Part shown: piece by piece, positions 9,263 to 16,924 of the stretch
Numbering within the stretch: the stretch's first letter is position 1
Layout of the letters: every line of letters begins with the position of its first letter
Origin: Scandinavium sp051650185
Lineage (GTDB): Bacteria; Pseudomonadota; Gammaproteobacteria; Enterobacterales; Enterobacteriaceae
DNA length: 64,000 nt
Direction of reading: 5' to 3'
Assembly: GCF_051650185.1 (NCBI RefSeq)
Contig: NZ_JBOFIN010000140.1
Span: 1-64,000 of the forward strand
Notes under the pieces: generated by a model
The model's input: only the letters and a program-made list of their open reading frames with translations
Told to the model about the DNA's origin: nothing
Database searches by the model: none
Translations under genes and position numbers: made by a program

Positions 9263-9627
9263 AAAAAAAGGGAGCACTGTTTTCACAGTGCTCCCGGTTC
9301 GTTTCGCAGCAATCCAGCTACTTTTAGTGCTCCCTGCTCATCCGTGACAACTTTTCCTGTGGTCTCCTGACCTGTTCATCCGTAAACCGTTGCATCCTGC
9401 TCGCACCACCCCGATGCGATTAGACTTATCCGTAAGTGTGTCCTGATCTTCCTGATCCACCGGGCATCCTGACCGGCTCTCGTTCTCCATCCTGGAGGTG
9501 TCCTTTGCGCGTCCTACGCTATCCTTTCGCTTTCATCCTGAAAGCCTTCCTTGTAGCACCATCCTGGTGTATCCGCCTGAAACGTCATCATCCTGATGTT
9601 CGTTTCGTTGTCGCGTTCCCTGTCGAC
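9263..9627 (-). ncRNA. csrB: CsrB, CsrA-sequestering small RNA
   Basis: The RNA starts near 9627 (GUCGACAGGGA) and ends at a GGGAGCACUG hairpin and U-run at 9263, giving about 365 nt (369 in E. coli). I count about two dozen GGA triplets on the RNA strand, many in hairpin loops of the CAGGAUG or AGGA form, such as ACCAGGAUGGU and CUCCAGGAUGGAG. CsrB binds many copies of CsrA and relieves its control of glycogen, motility and biofilm genes. Location between yqcC and syd matches E. coli. Just upstream is a -10-like TCTATA. Open frames across it are by-products of its composition. Confidence 0.96.
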
Positions 9628-9784
9628 GTGTATAGAATCCTCTATTCCGCCTCGTCTTACAAGCCTCTTACAGTGAACACTTTAAGATTATCTTCATACG
9701 AAACTTTCGAATTTGCGAGGTAACTCGTTGATTTATGAAGGTTGACGCACAAGCGCAGCGGCAATGTCAGTCTTACACGGGGGC

Positions 9785-9818
9785 GATCTCTCACAATGCG
9801 TGTAAGAGATCTCTCACA
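9785..9818 (-). promoter_or_regulatory. UvrY (GacA-type) binding site upstream of csrB
   Basis: An 18-bp near-palindrome, TGTAAGAGATCTCTCACA, lies at 9801-9818, about 182 bp upstream of the csrB start. E. coli csrB has its UvrY site at about the same distance. The right half, GATCTCTCACA, occurs a second time at 9785-9795, 23 bp closer to the promoter. Phosphorylated UvrY, the partner of BarA encoded 2 kb away, is expected to bind here. Confidence 0.85.
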
Positions 9819-9837
9819 AGAACCCCAGGCATATGGA

Positions 9838-10383
9838 TTACAGAACAGGCTCGAGGTGAGTCAGGAAACTCGCAATGGAGGCAGAAAGGACGGTGCGGTT
9901 ACGGGTGCCGAGTGTTTCAAGCACCACTTCGCCCGTCAGGTTGCACACCGAGATGACGTCCAGTTCGCTGTCCAGCGTGGCGATGAACAACGTCGGCGAT
10001 AATTTAAGGCGCTTCTGTGTGACCAAATGACCAATCAGATTTTCCTGCACACGCTGGAAATCTTCCGGGCTCCAGACTTGCAATAACGTCAATTGACGCT
10101 CACCAAACCTGGCCGGCATATCACCCGCAAACTGGGTGGTATAATAAGTTTGAAGCGGGGGTTGTACCACAATGTCCAACGCCCTTTCAACCGCTTCAAG
10201 TGTTGACGCGGGGCTGAATGGCTGCGGTTGCCAAAAAACAGCATCCTGACTGGTCGACACCACACAAGGTGATGGCACGCCGTAAAGGTCTTCGCTGCGA
10301 GCGGGCGTTCCATCACGCTGCTGCCATGCCGCGCAAAAACGTTGGGTAAAAGCGTCTAAGGCTTCTGCGGTTTGTGGTTCCAC
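9838..10383 (-). CDS. syd: SecY-interacting protein Syd
   Basis: Syd associates with the cytoplasmic face of SecY and monitors assembly of the SecYEG translocon. I choose a GTG start at 10383. It gives 181 residues, the E. coli length, beginning VEPQTAEALDAF in register with the E. coli start, and has a GGAGAGAG ribosome site upstream. An ATG 12 codons further out is less likely. Conserved stretches are LYGVPSPC, YTTQFAGDM, VQENLIGHLVTQKRLK and CNLTGEV. No signal peptide is seen. It is divergent from queF. Confidence 0.95.
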   Translation of the reverse strand: MEPQTAEALDAFTQRFCAAWQQRDGTPARSEDLYGVPSPCVVSTSQDAVFWQPQPFSPASTLEAVERALDIVVQPPLQTYYTTQFAGDMPARFGERQLTLLQVWSPEDFQRVQENLIGHLVTQKRLKLSPTLFIATLDSELDVISVCNLTGEVVLETLGTRNRTVLSASIASFLTHLEPVL

Positions 10384-10452
10384 TGCTTTCTCTCTCCAGG
10401 TCAGCCAGGATAAACTCATCCTGATAGTCTACCTGCTTTATGACGGTGAAAC

Positions 10453-11298
10453 ATGTCCTCTTATGAAAATCATCAGGCGCTTTCTGGCCTGACGCTCGGT
10501 AAATCAACGGATTACCGTGATGTGTACGATGCAACGCTGCTACAAGCTGTTCCACGTAGCCTGAATCGCGATCCGCTGGGTCTGCGTGCTGATGCCCTGC
10601 CGTTTCACGGCGGCGATATCTGGACGCTCTATGAACTCTCCTGGCTCAACGCCAAAGGCTTACCGCAAGTCGCCGTCGGCCATGTGGAACTGAGCGATAC
10701 CAGCGTGAATCTGGTGGAATCGAAAAGTTTTAAGCTCTACCTCAACAGTTTCAATCAGACACGCTTTGCCGATTGGGAAGCCGTCCGCTCCACGCTGGAA
10801 CGCGATCTCAGCGCCTGCGCCGAAGGTAAAGTGACCGTCGCCTTATATCGACTGGATGAAATTGAAGGTCAGCCGATTGCGCACTTCCATGGCACCTGCA
10901 TCGACGATCAGGACATCGAGATTGAAAGCTATGAATTTAGCGCCGATTATTTGCAGGATGCGGCCAGTGGCAAGATTGTAGAAGAAACGCTGGTCAGCCA
11001 CCTGCTGAAATCGAACTGCCTGATAACTCATCAGCCGGATTGGGGCTCTGTGCAGATCCAGTACCGTGGACCGAAAATCGACAGAGAAAAACTGTTGCGC
11101 TATCTGGTCTCGTTCCGCCACCACAATGAGTTCCATGAACAGTGCGTGGAGCGCATTTTCAGCGACATCCAGCGCTTCTGCCAGCCTGAAAGCCTGAGCG
11201 TTTACGCACGCTATACCCGTCGCGGTGGACTGGATATTAACCCCTGGCGCAGTAACACCGATTTCGTTCCCGCCATCGGGCGACTGGTTCGCCAGTAA
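10453..11298 (+). CDS. queF: NADPH-dependent 7-cyano-7-deazaguanine reductase QueF
   Basis: QueF reduces the nitrile preQ0 to preQ1, a late step of queuosine synthesis before tRNA insertion. The 281-residue protein is the long, two-domain (YqcD-type) form. The substrate motif ESKSFKLYLNSFNQ lies at 89-102, the catalytic cysteine is Cys189 (LKSNCLITHQPDW) and the proton donor is Asp196. The C-terminal half carries FHEQCVERI and RYTRRGGLDINPWRSN. It is followed by a strong UUCG-loop terminator. Confidence 0.97.
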   Translation: MSSYENHQALSGLTLGKSTDYRDVYDATLLQAVPRSLNRDPLGLRADALPFHGGDIWTLYELSWLNAKGLPQVAVGHVELSDTSVNLVESKSFKLYLNSFNQTRFADWEAVRSTLERDLSACAEGKVTVALYRLDEIEGQPIAHFHGTCIDDQDIEIESYEFSADYLQDAASGKIVEETLVSHLLKSNCLITHQPDWGSVQIQYRGPKIDREKLLRYLVSFRHHNEFHEQCVERIFSDIQRFCQPESLSVYARYTRRGGLDINPWRSNTDFVPAIGRLVRQ

Positions 11299-11317
11299 CA
11301 TAAATCATTGCAAAATA

Positions 11318-11345
11318 AAGCACGGTTTCGACCGTGCTTTTTCTT
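11318..11345 (+). terminator. queF terminator
   Basis: AAGCACGGT and ACCGTGCTT form a 9-bp stem around a UUCG tetraloop (27-30 of this 100-base block), followed by a T-run. It begins about 20 bases after the queF stop. Confidence 0.9.
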
Positions 11346-11414
11346 GTGGAAATCAGACAGGCAAGGCTATTGTAATCAACAGGGAAGACGATACTCGTCC
11401 CGTAAGGAGTTCAC

Positions 11415-12779
11415 TTGATTACACATATTAGCCCACTTGGCTCAATGGATATGCTGTCGCAGTTGGAAGTTGATATGCTGAAAAGCAATGCCAGCAGCGA
11501 CCTTTATCAGTTGTTCCGCAACTGTTCACTGGCAGTGCTTAACTCAGGGAGTCTCACCGACAACAGTAAAGAGCTGCTTTCCCGTTTTGAGAATTTTGAG
11601 ATTAACGTGCTGCGTCGCGAGCGCGGCGTAAAACTGGAACTGATCAATCCGCCAGAAGACGCTTTCGTCGATGGACGTATTATTCGCTCTCTTCAGGCCA
11701 ACCTGTTTGCCGTCCTGCGCGATATTCTGTTCGTTTACGGGCAAATCCATAACACCGTTCGTTTCCCTAATCTCGACCTTGAGAGTTCAACCCACATCAC
11801 CAACCTGGTGTTCTCCATCCTGCGTAACGCCCGGGCGCTGCACGTTGGGGAAGCACCGAGCATGGTTGTGTGCTGGGGCGGTCACTCAATTAATGAAAAT
11901 GAGTATCTGTATGCTCGTCGCGTTGGCACTCAGCTTGGTCTGCGCGAACTGAATATCTGCACCGGCTGTGGCCCGGGCGCGATGGAAGCCCCGATGAAAG
12001 GTGCGGCGGTCGGTCACGCTCAGCAGCGTTATAAAGAAGGGCGTTTTATAGGCATGACTGAACCGTCCATCATTGCCGCTGAGCCGCCAAACCCGCTGGT
12101 GAATGAACTGATCATCATGCCGGATATCGAAAAGCGTCTGGAAGCGTTCGTCCGTATCGCCCACGGGATAATCATCTTCCCGGGCGGTGTCGGTACCGCG
12201 GAAGAGCTGCTTTATCTGTTGGGCATTCTGATGAACCCGGCAAATAAAAACCAGGTACTGCCGCTGATCCTCACCGGCCCGAAAGAGAGCGCCGATTACT
12301 TCCGCGTGCTGGATGATTTCATCGTCCATACGCTGGGTGAAGCCGCTCGCCGTCACTATCGCATTATCGTGGATGACCCGGCAGAAGTGGCGCGTCAGAT
12401 GAAGAAAGCGATGCCGCTGGTGAAAGAGAACCGTCGTGATACCGGCGATGCGTATAGCTTCAACTGGTCGATGCGTATCGCGCCCGATCTTCAGCAGCCG
12501 TTTGAACCGACGCACGAAAACATGGCGAACCTGAAGCTGTATCCGGATCAGCCAGTGGAAGTGTTAGCCGCCGACCTGCGCCGAGCGTTCTCGGGCATCG
12601 TAGCCGGTAACGTCAAAGAAGTGGGCATTCGCGCTATCGAAGAGCATGGACCGTATAAAATCCACGGTGACAGCGACATGATGCGCAGAATGGACAACCT
12701 GCTGCAAAGCTTCGTGGCGCAGCACCGTATGAAGCTGCCAGGCTCCGCCTACATCCCTTGCTACGAAATCTGTTCCTGA
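11415..12779 (+). CDS. ppnN: nucleotide 5'-monophosphate nucleosidase PpnN
   Basis: PpnN (formerly YgdH) cleaves purine and pyrimidine nucleoside monophosphates to base and ribose 5-phosphate, and in E. coli is a ppGpp target. The start is TTG, preceded by TAAGGAG. The resulting MITHISPLGSMDML equals the E. coli N-terminus. The 454-residue protein has an N-terminal domain, a central LOG/Rossmann domain with VCWGGHSINENEY, CTGCGPGAMEAPMKGA and the FPGGVGTAEELLYL motif near 255, and a C-terminal domain. A ppGpp-responsive enzyme lies in the same window as relA and mazG, though not in an operon with them. Confidence 0.96.
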   Translation: MITHISPLGSMDMLSQLEVDMLKSNASSDLYQLFRNCSLAVLNSGSLTDNSKELLSRFENFEINVLRRERGVKLELINPPEDAFVDGRIIRSLQANLFAVLRDILFVYGQIHNTVRFPNLDLESSTHITNLVFSILRNARALHVGEAPSMVVCWGGHSINENEYLYARRVGTQLGLRELNICTGCGPGAMEAPMKGAAVGHAQQRYKEGRFIGMTEPSIIAAEPPNPLVNELIIMPDIEKRLEAFVRIAHGIIIFPGGVGTAEELLYLLGILMNPANKNQVLPLILTGPKESADYFRVLDDFIVHTLGEAARRHYRIIVDDPAEVARQMKKAMPLVKENRRDTGDAYSFNWSMRIAPDLQQPFEPTHENMANLKLYPDQPVEVLAADLRRAFSGIVAGNVKEVGIRAIEEHGPYKIHGDSDMMRRMDNLLQSFVAQHRMKLPGSAYIPCYEICS

Positions 12780-12797
12780 TGTTTTGAACAACACCCG

Positions 12798-12825
12798 AGG
12801 GCGGCCAATAAGCCGCCCTTATCTT
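12798..12825 (+). terminator. ppnN terminator
   Basis: AGGGCGGC (12798-12805) and GCCGCCCT (12812-12819) form an 8-bp GC-rich stem with a CAATAA loop, followed by TATCTTTT. It lies 19 bases past the ppnN stop. Confidence 0.8.
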
Positions 12826-12885
12826 TTGCTGAGATAAGAAACACTATCCGTTCATTTACTGCGATAAATATTCATCAAAATTATA

Positions 12886-13068
12886 TTAAGTCGCATAAAA
12901 CCGCTATTTAGCCTGCTTTAATCCGCATAAAATCTGATTCAGCGCCCCTTAACTTCCCTTGCGTACGCTGAAAATGGTAGCCTTCACGCCCTTAAATTTT
13001 ACCTAACCGCATAAAACCAGACTGATGGTCTAATAAGTAACGCTCAGAAAGTGTTTTATCGCATTTGG
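12886..13068. repeat. phased CGCATAAAA repeats upstream of sdaC
   Basis: The 459-bp ppnN-sdaC gap has no credible gene. It contains three copies of CGCATAAAA, beginning at 12892, 12924 and 13008, and a fourth truncated copy (CGCATTTG) at 13060. The wider context resembles TTAA-YCGCATAAAA-YC. Spacings of 32, 84 and 52 bp are close to 3, 8 and 5 helical turns, so all copies face one side of the DNA. They may be binding sites for an sdaCB regulator. The identity of that regulator is unknown to me. Confidence 0.6.
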
Positions 13069-13238
13069 GATCATGATCACTGATACATTGATGAGTTAAA
13101 TGTATCTTTCCGCCCCCATAGAGATACGGGTAAAAATCATAAAAAACGCCCGTTTTGCACGAATTTATTTTACCGTCAGCCACTTATTCATTGGATTTGA
13201 CTAAAAAACTGACAAATTGCTTCCTCCAGGAGATACAG

Positions 13239-14528
13239 ATGGAAACCACTCAAACCAGCACCCTCGTTTCGGCTGAGAGCCGTAGCGGATGGCGTAAGAC
13301 GGATACTATGTGGATGCTGGGCCTTTATGGCACCGCGATTGGCGCAGGCGTACTGTTCCTGCCAATCAACGCCGGGGTTGGCGGAATGATCCCGCTGATC
13401 ATCATGGCGATTATTGCCTTCCCGATGACCTATTTTGCTCACCGTGGCCTGACTCGCTTTGTGTTATCCGGTAAAAATCCGGGCGAAGACATCACTGAAG
13501 TCGTGGAAGAGCACTTCGGTATTGGCGCAGGCAAACTGATTACCCTGCTCTACTTCTTCGCGATTTACCCGATCCTGCTGGTTTACAGCGTGGCTATCAC
13601 CAACACCGTTGAGAGCTTTATGACTCACCAGTTGGCGATGACCCCTCCACCGCGCGCCATTCTGTCGCTGATCCTGATTGTCGGCATGATGACTATCGTG
13701 CGCTTCGGTGAGCAGATGATTGTAAAAGCGATGAGCATCCTGGTGTTCCCGTTTGTGGTGGCCCTGATGCTGCTGGCCTGCTACCTGATCCCACAGTGGA
13801 ACGGCGCAGCGCTGGAAACCCTGTCACTGAGCAGTGCTAACGCCACCGGCAACGGTTTGTGGATGACTCTGTGGCTGGCGATCCCGGTGATGGTCTTCTC
13901 CTTCAACCACTCCCCGATCATCTCCTCTTTCGCCGTGGCGAAACGTGAAGAGTACGGTCAGGATGCCGAGAAGAAGTGCTCCAAAATTCTGGCCTTCGCT
14001 CACATCATGATGGTACTGACCGTGATGTTCTTCGTGTTCAGCTGCGTGCTGAGCCTCTCTCCGGCAGACCTGGCGTCCGCGAAAGAGCAGAACATCTCTA
14101 TTCTGTCTTACCTGGCGAACCACTTTAACGCCCCGCTGATTGCGTGGATGGCCCCGATCATCGCGATTATCGCTATCACCAAATCCTTCCTCGGCCACTA
14201 CCTGGGCGCGCGTGAAGGCTTCAACGGGATGGTGATTAAATCTCTGCGTAGCCGCGGTAAAACCATTGAAGTGAGCCGTCTGAACAAGATGACTGCTGTG
14301 TTCATGCTGGTGACCACCTGGATTGTGGCGACCCTGAACCCAAGCATCCTCGGTATGATTGAAACGCTCGGCGGCCCAATCATCGCGATGATCCTGTTCC
14401 TGATGCCGATGTATGCGATTCAGAAAGTCCCTGCGATGCGCAAATACAGCGGCCACATCAGCAACGTGTTTGTGGTCATCATGGGCCTCATCGCCATCTC
14501 CGCGATTTTCTACTCCCTGTTCGGTTAA
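13239..14528 (+). CDS. sdaC: serine/proton symporter SdaC
   Basis: SdaC is the high-capacity L-serine permease of the inner membrane, in the hydroxy/aromatic amino acid permease family. I start it at METTQTSTLV (ATG at 13239), preceded by CCAGGAGA, giving 429 residues as in E. coli. A longer frame of 28 extra codons lacks such a site. About 11 hydrophobic segments are visible, beginning with MLGLYGTAIGAGVLFLPINAGVGG. It precedes sdaB by 51 bp, with a terminator-like hairpin in the gap. Upstream is a long regulatory region. Confidence 0.97.
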   Translation: METTQTSTLVSAESRSGWRKTDTMWMLGLYGTAIGAGVLFLPINAGVGGMIPLIIMAIIAFPMTYFAHRGLTRFVLSGKNPGEDITEVVEEHFGIGAGKLITLLYFFAIYPILLVYSVAITNTVESFMTHQLAMTPPPRAILSLILIVGMMTIVRFGEQMIVKAMSILVFPFVVALMLLACYLIPQWNGAALETLSLSSANATGNGLWMTLWLAIPVMVFSFNHSPIISSFAVAKREEYGQDAEKKCSKILAFAHIMMVLTVMFFVFSCVLSLSPADLASAKEQNISILSYLANHFNAPLIAWMAPIIAIIAITKSFLGHYLGAREGFNGMVIKSLRSRGKTIEVSRLNKMTAVFMLVTTWIVATLNPSILGMIETLGGPIIAMILFLMPMYAIQKVPAMRKYSGHISNVFVVIMGLIAISAIFYSLFG

Positions 14529-14534
14529 TTCCCC

Positions 14535-14562
14535 GAGCCGCCTGAGGGCGGCTCTTTTCTTT
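14535..14562 (+). terminator. hairpin/attenuator between sdaC and sdaB
   Basis: GAGCCGCC (14535-14542) and GGCGGCTC (14547-14554) form a perfect 8-bp stem with a TGAG loop, followed by TTTTCTTT. It lies between two genes of one pathway and ends 18 bases before the sdaB ATG, so it likely lowers sdaB expression relative to sdaC rather than isolating it fully. Confidence 0.82.
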
Positions 14563-14579
14563 ACAGCAATGGACGCATC

Positions 14580-15947
14580 ATGATCAGCGTATTCGATATT
14601 TTCAAAATCGGCATTGGTCCTTCCAGCTCACACACTGTGGGGCCAATGAAAGCGGGCAAGCAATTCACGGACGACCTGATTGCACGCGGGATCTTAAACG
14701 ACACCACCCGCGTGGTTGTCGATGTCTACGGCTCACTTTCTCTGACCGGGAAAGGCCACCACACCGACATCGCCATTATCATGGGTCTGGCGGGTAATCT
14801 GCCGGATACCGTCGATATCGATGCTATCCCCGCTTTTATCCAGGATGTGAACACTCACGGCCGCCTGCTGCTGGCAAACGGTCAGCACGAAGTCGAGTTT
14901 CCTGTCGATCGGTGCATGAATTTCCATGCCGACAATCTTTCCCTGCATGAAAACGGCATGCGCATTACTGCGTTGAGCGGTGAGAAAGCGGTCTACAGCC
15001 AGACGTATTACTCCATCGGCGGCGGCTTTATTGTCGATGAAGACCATTTTGGGCAGAGTAACGAGGCACCGGTTGCTGTGCCCTATCCGTACAAAACCGC
15101 AGCCGATTTGCAGCGTCACTGCCAGGAAACAGGGCTCTCCCTTTCCGGCCTGATGATGCAGAACGAACTGGCACTGCACAGCAAAGAAGAGCTGGAACAG
15201 CACTTCGCCGCGGTGTGGGACGTAATGAAGTCGGGCATCGAGCGTGGGATCACCACCGAAGGTGTGCTGCCGGGCAAACTCCGCGTACCTCGTCGTGCTG
15301 CCGCACTCCGTCGTATGTTGGTCAGCCAGGACAAAACCACCAGCGATCCCATGGCGGTTGTTGACTGGATTAACATGTTCGCACTTGCCGTGAATGAAGA
15401 GAATGCGGCGGGTGGTCGCGTAGTGACTGCGCCAACCAACGGTGCCTGTGGCATTGTTCCGGCGGTGCTGGCCTACTATGACAAGTTCATTCGTGAAGTG
15501 AACGCTAACTCTCTGGCACGCTACATGCTGGTCGCCAGTGCGATTGGTTCACTGTACAAAATGAACGCCTCCATTTCCGGCGCGGAAGTAGGCTGTCAGG
15601 GTGAAGTCGGCGTAGCTTGCTCGATGGCTGCGGCGGGTCTGGCGGAACTGCTGGGCGGAAGCCCTACGCAGGTTTGTATTGCCGCAGAAATCGGCATGGA
15701 ACACAACCTTGGATTGACCTGCGATCCGGTGGCAGGCCAGGTTCAGGTGCCTTGCATCGAGCGTAATGCGATTGCATCGGTGAAAGCCGTGAACGCTGCG
15801 CGTATGGCTATTCGCCGTACCAGCGAGCCCCGCGTGTGCCTCGATAAGGTTATCGAAACCATGTACGAAACCGGCAAGGACATGAACGCCAAATACCGCG
15901 AAACCTCTCGCGGCGGCCTGGCGATGAAGATTGTCACCTGCGATTAA
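14580..15947 (+). CDS. sdaB: L-serine deaminase II
   Basis: SdaB is an oxygen-sensitive [4Fe-4S] dehydratase that converts L-serine to pyruvate and ammonia. The 455 residues match E. coli SdaB. The beta domain begins MISVFDIFKIGIGPSSSHT, and the alpha domain carries the cysteine motifs TNGACGIVPAV, EVGCQGEVGVACSMAAAG and LTCDPVAGQVQVPC. The PSSSHTVGPM substrate motif is intact. It follows the serine permease, so import and catabolism are linked. Confidence 0.97.
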   Translation: MISVFDIFKIGIGPSSSHTVGPMKAGKQFTDDLIARGILNDTTRVVVDVYGSLSLTGKGHHTDIAIIMGLAGNLPDTVDIDAIPAFIQDVNTHGRLLLANGQHEVEFPVDRCMNFHADNLSLHENGMRITALSGEKAVYSQTYYSIGGGFIVDEDHFGQSNEAPVAVPYPYKTAADLQRHCQETGLSLSGLMMQNELALHSKEELEQHFAAVWDVMKSGIERGITTEGVLPGKLRVPRRAAALRRMLVSQDKTTSDPMAVVDWINMFALAVNEENAAGGRVVTAPTNGACGIVPAVLAYYDKFIREVNANSLARYMLVASAIGSLYKMNASISGAEVGCQGEVGVACSMAAAGLAELLGGSPTQVCIAAEIGMEHNLGLTCDPVAGQVQVPCIERNAIASVKAVNAARMAIRRTSEPRVCLDKVIETMYETGKDMNAKYRETSRGGLAMKIVTCD

Positions 15948-15954
15948 GCCCCTT

Positions 15955-15990
15955 AAGATGCCTCGTTCTGCGAGGCATCTTCCCGTTTTT
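15955..15990 (+). terminator. sdaB terminator
   Basis: AAGATGCCTCG (15955-15965) and CGAGGCATCTT (15971-15981) form a perfect 11-bp stem with a TTCTG loop, followed by TCCCGTTTTT. It begins seven bases after the sdaB stop. Confidence 0.88.
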
Positions 15991-16057
15991 ACTGCTTACA
16001 TAGCCTCATCTTTCCCCGGATGTTACCCTAAGCGCCTTGCTATCAAGGAGGGTACTC

Positions 16058-16813
16058 ATGGCCGTACATCTGCTTATCGTCGATGCACTCAATCTGATTC
16101 GCCGTATTCACGCGGTTCAGGGTTCCCCCTGCGCTGACACCTGTCTGCACGCGCTTGAACAGCTCATCGTGCACAGCCACCCGACGCACGCCGTGGCGGT
16201 TTTTGATGATGAAGCCCGCAACCAGGGCTGGCGGCATCAGCGCCTGCCGGATTACAAAGCCGGACGTTCCCCAATGCCCGACGATCTGCATGCTGAGATG
16301 GACGCCATCCGCAACGTCTTTGAGAAACGTGGCGTACGCTGCTGGGGTTCAGCAGGAAGTGAAGCAGACGATCTCGCTGCCACCCTCGCGGTGAAAGTAG
16401 CAAGCGCAGGCCATCAGGCGACTATCGTTTCCACCGACAAAGGCTACTGCCAGCTGTTATCGCCGACCATTCGCATCCGTGACTACTTCCAGAAACGCTG
16501 GCTGGACGCGCCGTTTATTGCCCAGGAGTTTGGCGTAAAGCCAGAGCAACTGCCGGACTACTGGGGGCTGGCGGGGATCAGCAGCTCGAAAGTACCTGGC
16601 GTAGCAGGCATTGGGCCGAAAAGTGCCACGGAACTGTTATCGCAGTTCGCAACGCTAGAAGCGCTGTATGAGCATCTGGATGACGTGCCGGAGAAGTGGC
16701 GCAAAAAGCTGGCTGAGCATAAAGAGATGGCGTTTATCTGCCGGGAAGTGGCGACGCTACAGACGGATTTACAGCTGGACGGGAATTTGCAGCAGTTGAG
16801 GCTGGCGAAATAA
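16058..16813 (+). CDS. xni: flap endonuclease Xni (exonuclease IX)
   Basis: Xni (YgdG) is a structure-specific 5' nuclease resembling the 5' domain of DNA polymerase I. I start at MAVHLLIVDALNLI with GGAGGGTACTC upstream, giving 251 residues as in E. coli. The metal-binding aspartates sit in LIVDALN, AVFDDEARNQGWRHQ, GSEADDLAATLA and VSTDKGYCQLL. The helix-hairpin-helix is KVPGVAGIGPKSATELL. In E. coli the fucose genes follow; here a REP element and rlmM follow. Confidence 0.96.
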   Translation: MAVHLLIVDALNLIRRIHAVQGSPCADTCLHALEQLIVHSHPTHAVAVFDDEARNQGWRHQRLPDYKAGRSPMPDDLHAEMDAIRNVFEKRGVRCWGSAGSEADDLAATLAVKVASAGHQATIVSTDKGYCQLLSPTIRIRDYFQKRWLDAPFIAQEFGVKPEQLPDYWGLAGISSSKVPGVAGIGPKSATELLSQFATLEALYEHLDDVPEKWRKKLAEHKEMAFICREVATLQTDLQLDGNLQQLRLAK

Positions 16814-16819
16814 CAACAC

Positions 16820-16921
16820 TGCCCGGAGGCGCTGATTGCCCGGTGGCGGCTACGCCTTACCGGGCCTACAAACCGGGCCGACGGACTTGTAGGCCGGGCA
16901 AACGAAGTGCCGCCCGGCAAC
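16820..16921. repeat. REP/BIME element between xni and rlmM
   Basis: Inverted REP-type units are visible: GCCCGGTGGCGGCTACGCCT, TTACCGGGCCTACAAA and TTGTAGGCCGGGCAAACG with a terminal GTGCCGCCCGGC. The element fills the whole gap between convergent xni and rlmM. Such pairs commonly stabilise mRNA 3' ends or bind gyrase and IHF. Confidence 0.85.
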
Positions 16922-16924
16922 AAA

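Noticed and set aside
9300..9620. Repeated CATCCTGA-like units that look like a CRISPR or satellite array
   Set aside because: Units are short, unevenly spaced and lie in hairpin loops of the minus-strand RNA. They are the CsrA-binding GGA motifs of CsrB.
9436..9723. Rightward reading frame of 95 codons across the csrB region
   Set aside because: It is antisense to the CsrB RNA, its sequence is only the repeated TCCTG complement of CsrA sites, and no ribosome site or homologue is evident.
12992..13183. Leftward 63-codon frame in the sdaC upstream region
   Set aside because: No homologue recognised, no convincing ribosome site, and it overlaps the phased repeats and the sdaC promoter region.
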